From assembly GCA_023055425.1 (NCBI GenBank), contig JALGPY010000033.1, positions 3,032,908-3,096,907 on the forward strand: 64,000 bases of DNA. Direction: 5' to 3'. The stretch's first letter is position 1, and the number at the start of each line of letters is the position of its first letter. The notes below the pieces were generated by a model, which was not told the DNA's origin, ran no database searches, and was given only the letters and a program-made list of their open reading frames with translations. The stretch comes from Linanthus parryae (taxonomy: Eukaryota > Streptophyta > Magnoliopsida > Ericales > Polemoniaceae). The position numbers were made by a program, and so were the translations under genes. Positions 24,601-34,955 of this stretch are shown piece by piece.

Positions 24601-25936
24601 TAGGCAAATGCGGAGAACCCTCAGGTAACTATTTGAGTGATTCGCACGTACTAGGCTCTTAGCAACTTAAGGCAGAATCATGACTGGCTTATTCGCATCC
24701 CAGGTCACGCTTCTCTTAAAGATTTGCTTAGTGAGGACACACTGATAGAGCATGGTTCCACGTCCTTAGTGTATGATGAGGATACCTCAATCCCACCTTC
24801 GCGTGGAGGTGCTTTCTCTTAGCTTTAGCAAAGATAGCAAAATAACTTATAACGCAAGTTACCTCATGTCATCGCATTTAATGTCGCAGGTCATGCTGAA
24901 GAACCAGAGTTGGAGCAGAGAAGTCGGCCTTCTGCGTCCTATGTTCCAATTCCGAGCTCCCATACCGAGAAGCCCGTCGCAGCTGCTGACCACGCGGGTG
25001 AGCCTCTTGAGGACATCATCGAGCTTTCCGACGATGCTGGAGCTGACGCTGTGCTGATGGACGAAGATGTCCATGCTAGTGTTGAGGAAGTAAGGACAAG
25101 TGCTGCTAATGCGTTCGCATCTGAGAGTGTCCTACGCCAAGCGACTTCGGCTGTCCCTTCGCCTCCGGCGACGACTGAGCCCGAGGCACCTATTCCTGCG
25201 TGGAGCATTTGGGGCTCGCAGGTTGGGAATGCAGTCGCAGCTGGTGCGGCCTACACTCTTCCTCCTGACTACGAGAGATTGGAGCTCGCAGCCGATAGGA
25301 GAGCTATGGAGCGAGGGCAATCTTTGAACAACCCGGCAGCCCGCATTCCTTCTCTTCATGAGATTCTGGAAGGAACTGGTAAGTAGAGCTTTACTGTTCG
25401 CACGTCGCATTATTCGCTTGCGAGTTTTGACATCATAACTTATTTTTGACGTCTCCTCAGGTTTGAAGCAAACCGATGTAGACTGGGTGGTTCGAATGCG
25501 TCTCAGGTACCCCCGCTCGTTTGTGAGATCTCTGGAGATCGGGCCTTTTGACAGGAGGCTGTTCCTTACTGAAGCCATTTGGATTTTGGAGCAGCTGTCT
25601 GCGGCTACACCCGCGACCATTTCGGTCCAGAGTGCTGAATTGTTATGCGGCATGTGCCAAAACCTCGTGATCAAAGTCCAAGTCAGAATGGGCTTCAAGT
25701 TTCTTAAGGATAGAGTCACGCTGATTCGCGCGGCCGTAACTTTGAAACTCGGTCACTAGAATCTCGCAGTCGAGATGCAGAAGGTGGAGCAGCAGAAGCA
25801 AAAGGTTGATGAAGCTCTAAAGCTGTATCATGAGATGAATGCCAGGTGCGAGCTACTGAAGCAAGAAGTGAAACAAGTGGAGGAGCTGAGCGAGCAGTTC
25901 GAGCCCCAAGACTCCTTAATCAAGAATTTGCTTTGA
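21649..25936 (+). CDS. Antisense plant mobile domain (PMD) protein gene, six exons, premature stop near the end
   Basis: Exons by frame and splice consensus: 21649-23529, 23604-24078, 24157-24624, 24704-24808, 24890-25378, 25461-25759. Introns are 74-82 bp with GT...AG ends, and all frames join (1,238 residues). Exon 1 holds a plant mobile domain (PF10536-type): LLDLLSCY...THTFHF...PTLEDVQMLY at about residues 139-175, then WNKWLQYFF near 232 and CAFLCAWLSRYL ... LALGQRVALGPLVLGTLYYRL at about 272-330. Exon 3 encodes a charged, Glu/Arg-rich probable coiled coil. A TAG (25757-25759) ends the frame, but the same frame stays open 58 more codons, rich in Glu/Lys/Gln, to TGA 25934-25936, so the stop is probably a recent mutation. 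PMD proteins occur in plant transposons and in host proteins such as MAIN/MAIL1; the molecular function here is unknown. It runs opposite to gag-pol, like the antisense ORFs of Tat elements. Confidence 0.8.
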
Positions 25937-26025
25937 TTTTCGAATTTTGCAAAAAATAGCAAGAAAATGGCCGGAACATTAATGTAATGTCTTGAACATT
26001 AATGTAATGCTGCTAGGGTTTCTCC

Positions 26026-26061
<36 letters not shown>

Positions 26062-26366
26062 GAACAATGAATTTTCCCGTTTTTCCCTTTTTGCGGGATT
26101 TGATTGGATATTTCTGTGCATATCCAATTATGACATCAGCAATTGATTCTCTGCTTGATTTTCGCGCTAATTTCTCGGCAGATAAGCACGCTTCCGTTGG
26201 GAAGTCCATCCAAATCATGACTATCCGTCATTTATTAGGATATGCAACTGAATCGTCGTAGCCTTTAGTAGGGTAATTGATTGTTACCGCTTTTCAAGGC
26301 GTAAGTGATTGAACTTACCCTCTTTTTGAATTTTGCTGACTCATCTTAGGCAACCGAAGAGTCTGT
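25937..26366 (+). other. 3' flank of the PMD gene with T28 tract
   Basis: It contains a direct repeat of GAACATTAATGTAATG (about 25976-25991 and 25994-26009) followed by 28 consecutive T (26029-26056). No coding signal was recognised. It may hold the PMD terminator/poly(A) region. Confidence 0.4.
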
Positions 26367-27038
26367 ACAGGGTCTATATAAACCCTGTCTTTGCTATTTG
26401 GGTTCTTCATCCCAAACATGTGCTTTGCCGTGAGTCCTTACGACTGCTGGCTTCAACGCTTGTTTTTCGTTGATTCATGGAAACTTCAAGTTTTGAATCC
26501 TGAGTTTGCGCTTTGTGCTATAGAAATAGTTTCCAAGATCCACTTTATGAGGCTTATTGCTCTTTATAACCATCATAAAGAAGATGCAGATAATATCTCA
26601 TATGTGTTCGAAGAAATTTCTTCGTGTATTATGTGTGCAGGTCATGTTTCCGGCCGCCTCGTGGTGAGGTGCAGCGCCGAAGTGACCGTGCTACCGTCTC
26701 GTAATGAACGGCGGAATTCTTCTTCAGCATCTCCGGAGAAGAATCCGTCACCTTCACGTTTGTGAGATCGGGATGACGAACCGTCGCGTTCATCCCCGTC
26801 TACAAGGAGCCCTTGCCCTTTGGAGCTTCTGCTTGCCTGTGGATCGCCGGAACCGGTGGTTCCTTGGGCAAATGTTATGGGGCGCATATCTGACAACGGT
26901 CTTGTCGGATACCGGCATCTTGAGCGTATGGCTTCATGTGGCTATTTTAGAGCAAGATCCCCCCTGCTACAGATGTTCACCCGCAGATCTGGGCGTTGCG
27001 TAGCCGGTGTTGAAACCGGTGGGTTCATCCTTTTCTAG
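26367..27038 (+). other. Candidate second antisense transcription unit of the Tat element
   Basis: A strong TATA box (TATATAAA, 26375-26382) lies within the inverted repeat ACAGGGT...ACCCTGT (26367-26388). About 260 bp downstream there is a good 3' splice site (TGTGTGCAG, ending about 26640). From there one frame codes for GHVSGRLVVR..., passes a single TGA at about 26763, and continues through PEPVVPWANVMGR and GYRHLERM to a stop at 27036-27038. Exon starts beginning Gly-His-(Ala/Val) at phase 1 also occur in the PMD gene (exons 4 and 5), so this could be a displaced 3' exon of that gene. No family was recognised. Confidence 0.35.
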
Positions 27039-27141
27039 TCGGAATTCCCGTAGTGTGTTTCTTGGCTTGTTAGACATTTTTCGAATGTATTGTAAGCCGT
27101 GTTGGCTGCGTAGTTAGATTCGAGCTTTTCGCTTGTAAGCT

Positions 27142-28362
27142 GCTATCTAGACAGATAAATTGTAAGTCATTTGACTCGTAATGATAAATAGCTTTCTGTA
27201 TTATCTGCTGTCTCTTTACAACAAAATACAATTTCGCATGCGTTTCGGCATATTTCGCCTTGCATAATGCTATGTAATTGTTTCGCATCTGCGATATATT
27301 GATTCGCGGGTGTTTCGCTAGATCGTTCGAGATCGTATCTTCGCAGCTGTGCCATCCCGGCAGATGGGCTTGTTGGTTAGCCATTGCGGATCATTTAAGA
27401 TCGTTTTCACAACGTTGCTATCGTAGTAGATAGTCTTTAGCAGATCAATTAAGATCGTTAAGTGGTGCGAATTGCTATCATGGTAGATAGGCTTTATTAA
27501 AGAATCGATTGAGATCATTTCTCACATAAACTGTTATCGCAACAGATAGACTCTTAGAAGATCTGATAAGATCATCTTGCGCATGCGTTGCCATCGTAAC
27601 AGATGGGCTTGGACGATCAACTAAAATCGCTTTGCATATAAGTTGCTATCGTAACAGATAGGCTTAGATGATTAACTAAAATCACTTTGCATATAAGTTG
27701 CTATCGTAGCAGATAGGCTTGGGTGATCAATTAAGATCGCATTTAGACAGGCTGCTATCGTAAGAGATAGGCTTATATGATCAATTAAGATCGCATTTGT
27801 ATTGGCTGCTATCGTGAGAGATAGGCTTATATGATCAATTAAGATCGCATTTGTATAGGCTGCTATCGTGAGAGATAGGCTTATATGATCAATTAAGATC
27901 GCATTTGTATTGGCTGCTATCGTGAGAGATAGGCTTAGATGATCACTTAAGATCGCATTGCACTGGCTGCTATCGTAAGAGATAGGCTTAGATGATCACT
28001 TAAGATCGCATTTGCATTAGCTGCTATCGTGAGAGATAGGCTTAGATGATCACTTAAGATCGCATTGCATTGGCTGCTATCGTAAGGGATAGGCTTAGAT
28101 GATCACTTAAGATCGCGTTTGCATTAGCTGCTATCGTGAGAGATAGGCTTAGATGATCACTTAAGATCGCATTGCATTGGCTGCTATCGTAAGAGATAGG
28201 TTTAGATGATAACTTAAGATCGCGTTTGCATTAGCTGTTATCGTGAGAGATAGGCTTAGATGATCACTTAAGATCGCATTGCATTGGCTGCTATCGTAAG
28301 AGATTGGCTTAGATGATCACTTAAGATCGCGTTTCCTTTAGTTGCTATTGCGGCGAATAAAC
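27142..28362. repeat. Tandem array of ~53-54-bp units in the Tat 3' region
   Basis: About 20 head-to-tail units, the right-hand ones well conserved (53 or 54 bp, alternating between CATTTGCATTA and CATTGCATT linkers), the left-hand ones increasingly diverged. Each unit contains two short dyads: CTATC-(N)6-GATAG and GATCACTTAAGATC. Tandem repeats between integrase and 3' LTR are known in Tat/Ogre-type elements and can seed satellite DNA. Confidence 0.92.
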
Positions 28363-28452
28363 TATTGTTAAAAGTAATAACAAATTGAATAGAGCATCAT
28401 AAACAGCTAGAAATGTGAACTTCTCATTTGGGAGAATTCTTTTATTACAACG

Positions 28453-28498
28453 CTCTCATATGGGAGAGATGAGATTACAATCCTCTCATATGGGAGAG
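28453..28498. repeat. Paired hairpin motif downstream of Tat pol
   Basis: Two identical imperfect palindromes CTCTCATATGGGAGAG (28453-28468 and 28483-28498), 30 bp apart, lie about 70 bp beyond the integrase stop in the minus-strand transcript. They could form stem-loops in the RNA; the role is unknown. Confidence 0.6.
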
Positions 28499-28568
28499 GA
28501 GATTGCGTAAATCGTAGCCACATGAGACATTACACAACGTTATCATAGAACGTATGAAATGAGAGAAG

Positions 28569-30229
28569 TCAGGGATAGTACTTCTTGATCCAGCGCATGT
28601 TGACTGAACTCGGAGTTGAGGTTGTGCCGTGCAACCTTCGTATGCTGCAGTAGCCACTATCGAAGACTTCTGTGACTTCGAAGGGTCCTTCCCAATTAGC
28701 TGCGAACTTTGGGTGAGTTGCTTCTCGCATACAGTGGTCAGATGCGCGCAAGACCAAGTCTCCGACTGCGAAATCCCTTCGCTGAACTGTCTTGTTGTAG
28801 GCGCGAGCGATTCTTTCCTGGTACCGCTTGTTAGTCCTTTTGGCTTGTTCTCGCTTTTCTTCCAGCAAGACTAAGTCATGATCGCGTTGGTTTTCATAGA
28901 GTGCATGGAAGGCCAGCCTTGTCGAATTGACTCTAACCTCCGCAGGTACTACAGCTTCGGCCCCATAACACAGTAGAAATGGCGAGGCCCCTGTGGGTGT
29001 CCTTGGAGAAGTTCTGTAGGCCCACAGAGCTATGCTTAGAGAGTCGGCCCACTTCTTGTGGTCGTCTGCGACCATCTTGCTCAATATTCTCAACAGCGTC
29101 TTGTTAGTCGCTTCGGCTTGTCCGTTTCCCTTCGGGTAGTAAGGGGTAGAACATATCTGCCTGATATTGTACTCCGCTAATTTCGCAGCTACCTGGCGAT
29201 TAACAAAAGGAGTACCGTTATCTGAAAGAATGGTGTTTGGGATTCCGAACCTGCATACGATGCTTTCTTGGATAAAGTTGACCACAGCTAGCGCATTTGC
29301 CGTCTTTAGTGGTATTGCTTCCACCCACTTGGTGAACAGCTCAGTTGCGGTGAGAATGAAATGATTCCCGTGCGACGTCGGTCGGATGGGACCGATGAAG
29401 TCCAGAGCCCATGTGTGAAATGGCCATGGCGTCCCTAGCGCATGTAGATCCACAGCAGGAGTGTGCACTAGGTTCCCTTTGAATTGGCATTCCTGGCAGC
29501 GTCGCACTTTGGTACGGCAATCGACCTCCATCGTGGGCCAGAAATATCCGATTGAGAGGAGCTATCTGCATAATTTCGCACCTCCTTGATGTTCCACCTG
29601 ATGAGAAAGGTCCATGACTTCTTGTGCTTCTCTGTCGTCTAGACATCGCAGCAAGTTGCCCTCGTGGCCTTTTCGCCAAAGTAGGTTTTCCTGTACCACA
29701 TATCGAGACGCTTTCCTTTTCAATTTTTCGGCTTCCTTTCTCGATTCGGGCACGGTGCCTTGGGTGAGGAAATCGAACAGTGGCTTCCTCCAGTCTGTGT
29801 CGTCGTCGATTAAGGCGACGAGTAGAGAATCTTTGATTAGTGCGCAGCTTTCGCACTTACCTTGTATCAGGGCTGCAGCTGTCGACATGTCTGGCCAATG
29901 AATGCCATATCTCTGAGCCTTTCTGTAGATTGACACCTCGCTTTCTCCGCAAGCGTGTTGGTGAATCTTTTCTAACAGCTGTTGTCCCTCTTGCTCGGAG
30001 ACACATCGCATGAGTATTCCCCCAGGACCCTTGTAGTAAAGGGTGTTGTCGTGGATGCAGTATCCTTTTGTGAGTGCCCAGCTTTCGTTGCTGGTGCCCT
30101 TCGCAATAGCTTGCAAGATTGGTTTTCGCCAGTCTGCGTCATCCATGTGTTCGTCGTCGCACGCATCTTCTGTCAATGCCGACGATGTTCGCACTTCGAT
30201 GGAAATCCTTGCGGGGCACTTGTCTATGC
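28569..30229 (-). pseudogene. Tat integrase with duplicated zinc-binding module, one stop
   Basis: Two consecutive modules each begin DWRKP and run to an HHCC-like finger: the first with GILMRC...IHQHACG...CESC (about 30155-29830), the second with GNLLRC...SHQVEHQGG...CQEC (about 29815-29490). The rve core follows with all three catalytic residues in context (HTWALDFIGP; TILSDNGTPF; GNGQAEATNKTL), then a C-terminal domain ending IKKYYP at 28569. A single in-frame TAG at 29564-29562 interrupts the second finger; the frame is otherwise open. The first finger lacks the expected second His (GES where GxH is usual). Confidence 0.9.
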
Positions 30230-32681
30230 TGACCTTAGACCCCAGAGTTGCTAAGGCGTCTGCGTGCCTGTTGTCTGCTCGGGGCTTGTGCTCGTACTTC
30301 ACATCGCAGAATTGTTGCATCAGCTTCTGTACTACGGTGCGATAAGACAGGAGGTTGATCTCCTTCAAACCATACTCGCCCGAGGCTTGCTTAACAATCA
30401 GCTTGGAATCTCCCATGACTGTTAAGTTGCTTACTTCCAAAGCTTTCGCCGCACGGAGCCCCACAATGAGAGCCTCGTATTCCGCTTCGTTGTTTGTGAC
30501 TGCGAAGTTGAGCTTTGCGGACATCTGTATGACTTCCCCGTCTGGCTTCGTCAAGACTATCCCAATGCCTCCGCCTTTCCGGGTTGAGGAACCGTCGGAG
30601 TGGATAGTCCAATAGGGCACGTCGATTGCGTAGATCTCAGGGCCTTCGAGCTCTTCTTCGATCACGGGCTCATGGCTGTTATCGGGGAACTGTGCCAACA
30701 GATCTGCTACCGCCTGCGACTTGATCGCTCGTGGTCGCACACATGTGATATCGTATTGGGAAATGGTCATGTACCACTTCGCCAGTCTCCCTCCCGGAGT
30801 AGTGTGAGTTAGCAAGTATCTTATGGGGTCGCTCTTGGTGACCACTACCACTTTGTGTGATGCAAAGTAGTGTTTCAACTTCTCTATCACAAAGAATAAG
30901 GCAAGGCAATGACGTTCGATGTCCGTGTACCTTGATTCAGCAGGCTGCACAATGCGAGAGATATAGTAGATGGGCCTCTCTTGGCCTTCATACTCCTGAG
31001 CCAAGAGTGCTCCTATAGATCTCCTTGTTGATGTAAGATATAGAAGAAGTGGTGATCCCAGTTGAGGCGCGATCATTATCTTTGAGGACGTGAGTAGCTC
31101 CTTCAGCTTTTCGAACGCGGTTTCGTGATCCGGAGTCCAGTTGTACGCGGCGTCCTTCTTGAGAAGAGTGCTGAAACAGCATGTGATTTCGGCAATTGCT
31201 GGGATGAATCTCCGCAGATAGGATAGCTTTCCTAAAAATGTCTTCAATGCACTCTGATTATGGGGCGGCGTCATGCCAGTTATGGCCGATACTTTCGCAG
31301 GGTCAGGTTCGATCCCTTGGCGATGGACTACGCATCCCAAGAACTTCCCCGAGGTTACCCCAAATGCGCATTTCATGGGGTTCATTTTCAATTGAAAGCT
31401 CCTGCATCTATTGAACACCTTTCGCAGGTCTGCGAGGTGGTCTGCTTCGTGCTTGGATTTAACCACGAGGTCATCCACGTAGAATTCCACCTCTTTGTGC
31501 ATCATGTCGTGAAATAGAGCCATCATGGCTCGCTGATAGGTCGCGCCCGCGTTCTTAAGGCCGAACGGCATCACCGTGTAGTTGAATGCCCCTACAGGAG
31601 TGATGAATGCAGTTTTGCGCGCATCTTCGGGATCCATCTTGATTTGATTGTACCCGCTGAAACCGTCCATGAAACTGAACATGCGATGGCCTGCTGTTGA
31701 ATCGATGAACAAATCGATGTTGGGCAGCGGGAAATCGTCCTTAGGGCAGAAGCGGTTGAGATCTCGGAAGTCCACGCAGATGCGGAGCTGTCCGTTCTTC
31801 TTCACCACTGGCACGATGTTGGCCAGCCATGTGGGATGATGATTCGGTTCTATGAACTTGGCATCTAGGAGTTTGACAATCTCTTGCTTGATCTTCACGT
31901 TGAGTTCTGGCCTGAAGCTTCTGGTGCTTTGCTTGACCAGTTTAGACCCTGGGATGATGTCTAAACGGTGCATGGTAATGCTTGTATCCAGACCTGGCAT
32001 TTCATCATACTCCCATGCGAACACATCCTTGTATTCAGTTAGGAGCTGTAGCAGCCCTTGTTCTTCTTCGCTTGTGAGATCCGCGCTCAGGAAGACTGGC
32101 CTTTTCTTTTCCTCGTTCGGGCTGAGGAACACTTCCTTTAGCTCTTGCTTTTGCGGTCTTGGCCTGTCTTCCATGCATTCAGGCGCTTCTTTGAGTTTCT
32201 CGTCTGGAGTGCCTTGTGTTGGCTCTTCTGTTAGCGCAATTTGCTCGATTTGATTGATTTGCCCAGGGATATCCCCATGCCCGTGTGAGGACATCCCCGC
32301 GCACCTTCATATGCGATAGCATTTCTTCCCATTGGCGTAGAAGTTCTCTATCTCCTTGCCCTCGGGGTCATGCTTTGCGATCCTCTTCAAAGTGTACACA
32401 TTCTTTCGATGATATGCGATACGTGGCGCCTCTTCGCGTGTAGGCGGCTTTTCCTTGGCATCTTCCCTTGTCACCATCACGCCCGCAGGTGACTGGTCCT
32501 TGATGTCCTCCCTGAGAGGCAAAGGAGTAGGGTTGAATGGCCCGGGTGTTTGCTCGTCCGCCATCTCAGTGAACCACACCGCCTCGCTGAGATGTGCTTC
32601 GTCCAAGTTGAACGGGTTAATCGAAGCCGGTATCTCGACTATTCTGTCGTTCCAGATAGCTTTCATAACCTGGTGAGCCGT
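30230..32681 (-). pseudogene. Tat reverse transcriptase, RNase H and second (archaeal-type) RNase H
   Basis: A linker with IW...VEIPASINPFN leads into RT: LRICVDFRDLNRF, FSGYNQIKM, MPFGLKNAGATYQ and the catalytic YVDD (31481-31470). RNase H follows, then a second RNase H beginning YWTIHSDGSS with VTNNEAEYEAL and ADALATLG. The dual RNase H marks the Tat clade. The only interruption in this part is TGA at 32309-32307. The frame is the same as that of upstream gag and downstream integrase, so the element originally encoded one polyprotein. Confidence 0.93.
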
Positions 32682-34915
32682 CTAAGGGACTGCGTCGAAG
32701 CGATGAATCCAGGCTCGACCTATAATCATGTGGTATGTGGTGTTTGCGTCTATGACATAGAACTTCGCCGAGCACTTGATCTTGCCAATCTGGACGCCCA
32801 GGCGGATCCATCCGATCGTCATTCTAGAGTCGCTTCCGAATCCCACCAGTGGAGATGGACGCTTGACTACCTTGTGCTCGGGGATCCCTGCTAGCTTTAG
32901 TGTGTGGAGTGGAACAACATTGACCGCTGCTCCTCCATCGACGAATGCTCGCTTGAATTCGACGCCGTTGATGATGGCGGTCACGTACAGAGGTCTCTGG
33001 TGACTCGCATCCGTCTTTTTGTCGCTGGCAGAAAAGGTCATAATCTTTTCCATAGAGCGGGATGCTCTGATGACTTTCCCGTTGGAGACTACGAGGTCCT
33101 CCTCGTAGTCCTCTGCTATTCTCAAAATCGCTTTTGTCATATCAGTTCGGCACTTCTCGGAGAAATTCATTTCATCGAAGAATTTGTTGAAGCCATGCGA
33201 CCCTTTCATGCGGTCAGCACGTTCATCCTCTGTGTCCATGCTATAGTCTTCGTCTTCATGTACCTCGGCAACGATGGGCCGGCCATCCTCTGCGACTTCT
33301 TCCAAGTCGACGATCGAGATCATAGCGACCTCTTTTCCCTTCGAGCCCGGTTCCGCATGCGCGGGCAGCGGGTTGTTGCGTACGTCCTTCCGGTGGTGGC
33401 TGACGATGAGCTCGCCATTCTTCATCTTCTGATCGAACGCGAACCTGAGTTTCTTGCACTCGGCGGTGGGATGCATGACCTTGCCGTGGTACTCACACCA
33501 CTTAGGGTCCCTCACCATCTCCTTGGAGGGTGTTTTCTCGAGCGGTGGCAGGACGCCGTCCTTGCGCCACTGTTTGCAGAGGTCACTTGCTTCCTCTACT
33601 GAGCATGGCAGAGGCGGTACATCGAAGTTCACAACCTTCGCTTGTTTCTGGGGCGAAACTGTATTGACCTCAGCTTCGCGTCCCCGCTTGTAGCTGAACC
33701 TTCCGATCTTGTAAGTGGTGCCGCTCGCAGGTCGCTCTGGAGCGTTCTTCTTTTTCTGTCTCTCGACTATGGGCTCGATGTTCTTCGTGCATTCGATTAG
33801 TTTTGAAAACGTAGGTGTTTGCAAATTGATGAGCATACCTTTGTATTCATCTCGCATGCACTGCAGGCATATCTCTACGAGACGGCTTTCGGGCATTGGA
33901 TCTTTGCACTCCAAGGATTTGGCCCTGAATTTCTTGATGAAGGTGATTCCGTCCTCTTCGCGCTTCTGGTACATCCGCGAGAGATGGATCATTGTCACCT
34001 TTTCTTCCATCTGGAAGAACTTGGTATAGAACTTCTGGACCATGTCGTCCCAAGTCTTTACGGATCCGGCCTCCAATGTTCGGTACCATTTGTATGCTAC
34101 GTTCCCGAGAGATTTTGGGAACTCTCGCATTAGCAGTTTGGGATCAGCTCCGTACGGACCCATGACATCAATGAAACGCATGACATGTTCATGAGCGTTT
34201 CCGTTAACATCTTCGAACTTATCCCATTTAGGAGCCTTGTACCCCGCCGGGTTAGGCATGAGATAGATTTCCCGTGGAATGGATCGTTGTCTAGCTTTGG
34301 GATAATGGTATCCGCGAATGACTGATGAGCCAGAATAGTGTCCACACGCTTCTGCAGAGACGTCATGCATTCTGGAATGCTCCCCTCGGTAGTTGACGCA
34401 GGGGTTGCCGTAGGCGGTGGCGACACGTACGCCGCTGGAGGATTGGGAGCATACTGACTACCCGCATTTCCCCAGATCATCGTTGGGGGAGGCAAAGGGT
34501 ACTGCAGAGTTGGGTTGGACGCCAAAGCCGAGGGCTGAGGAGCGTGAGCAGCAGGAGGCAGCATCTGTGCCGTTGATCCCTGAACCGAAGGCAGCTGCGT
34601 AGCCGACGGTGGAGTCTGCAGATGAGGGTTGGGAGGTGTGGCTGACACTCCCAATCCTGGAGCGGTAGGGGTTCCTCCTCCCTGAGTGACAGCGGTGGCT
34701 GGTGGAGGATTCGGCGCAAGGGTGCCCAGAACAGCCAAGATTTGTTCTAATTGCGCAGATTGAGACTTGAGAGCTTTCGCCTGACTTTGGACAGTAGCGT
34801 CCAAAGACTCTAACGTCGGTGCTTCGCCGGGAGTCGTTGGAGTACGGCGGGTCTCGTCTCCGGAGGGAGTTTCGGTGGAAGGCGATCGGTTGCTGACATC
34901 ATCCTCCTAAGACAT
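32682..34915 (-). pseudogene. Tat gag-protease, broken by two stops and a frameshift
   Basis: It starts at ATG 34915-34913, only 18 bp from the PBS. Codon 3 is TAG (34909-34907). A Pro/Ala-rich N-terminal region (about 34880-34400) is followed by the Gag core (YLMPNPAGYKAPKWDKFE, AYKWYRTLEAGS). Near 34275 one base is missing and the frame shifts. The aspartic protease is at the C-terminus: AFVDGGAAVNVVP (about 32945-32910), with Asp-Gly-Gly in place of the usual Asp-Ser/Thr-Gly, then MIIGRAWIHRFDAVP. TAG at 32684-32682 separates it from pol. Confidence 0.9.
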
Positions 34916-34933
34916 GGTTGCTTTTGTTGGTAA

Positions 34934-34952
34934 GTTCACGTCGGGTTCACCA
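34934..34952 (-). other. Primer-binding site of the Tat element
   Basis: TGGTGAACCCGACGTGAAC, three bases inside the 5' LTR end, begins TGG as a PBS should (pairing with the CCA end of a tRNA). It is not the initiator-Met sequence used by the other elements here; I could not assign the tRNA. Confidence 0.75.
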
Positions 34953-34955
34953 AAA

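Noticed and set aside
26642..26896. 84-codon minus-strand ORF
   Set aside because: Opposite strand of the second antisense unit; low-complexity Ser/Arg/Gly composition.
27142..28362. CRISPR-like array
   Set aside because: Units are contiguous tandem repeats without unique spacers, inside a plant retrotransposon.
32904..33602. 232-codon plus-strand ORF
   Set aside because: Antisense shadow of the Tat gag-protease region, whose minus-strand frame has clear motifs.
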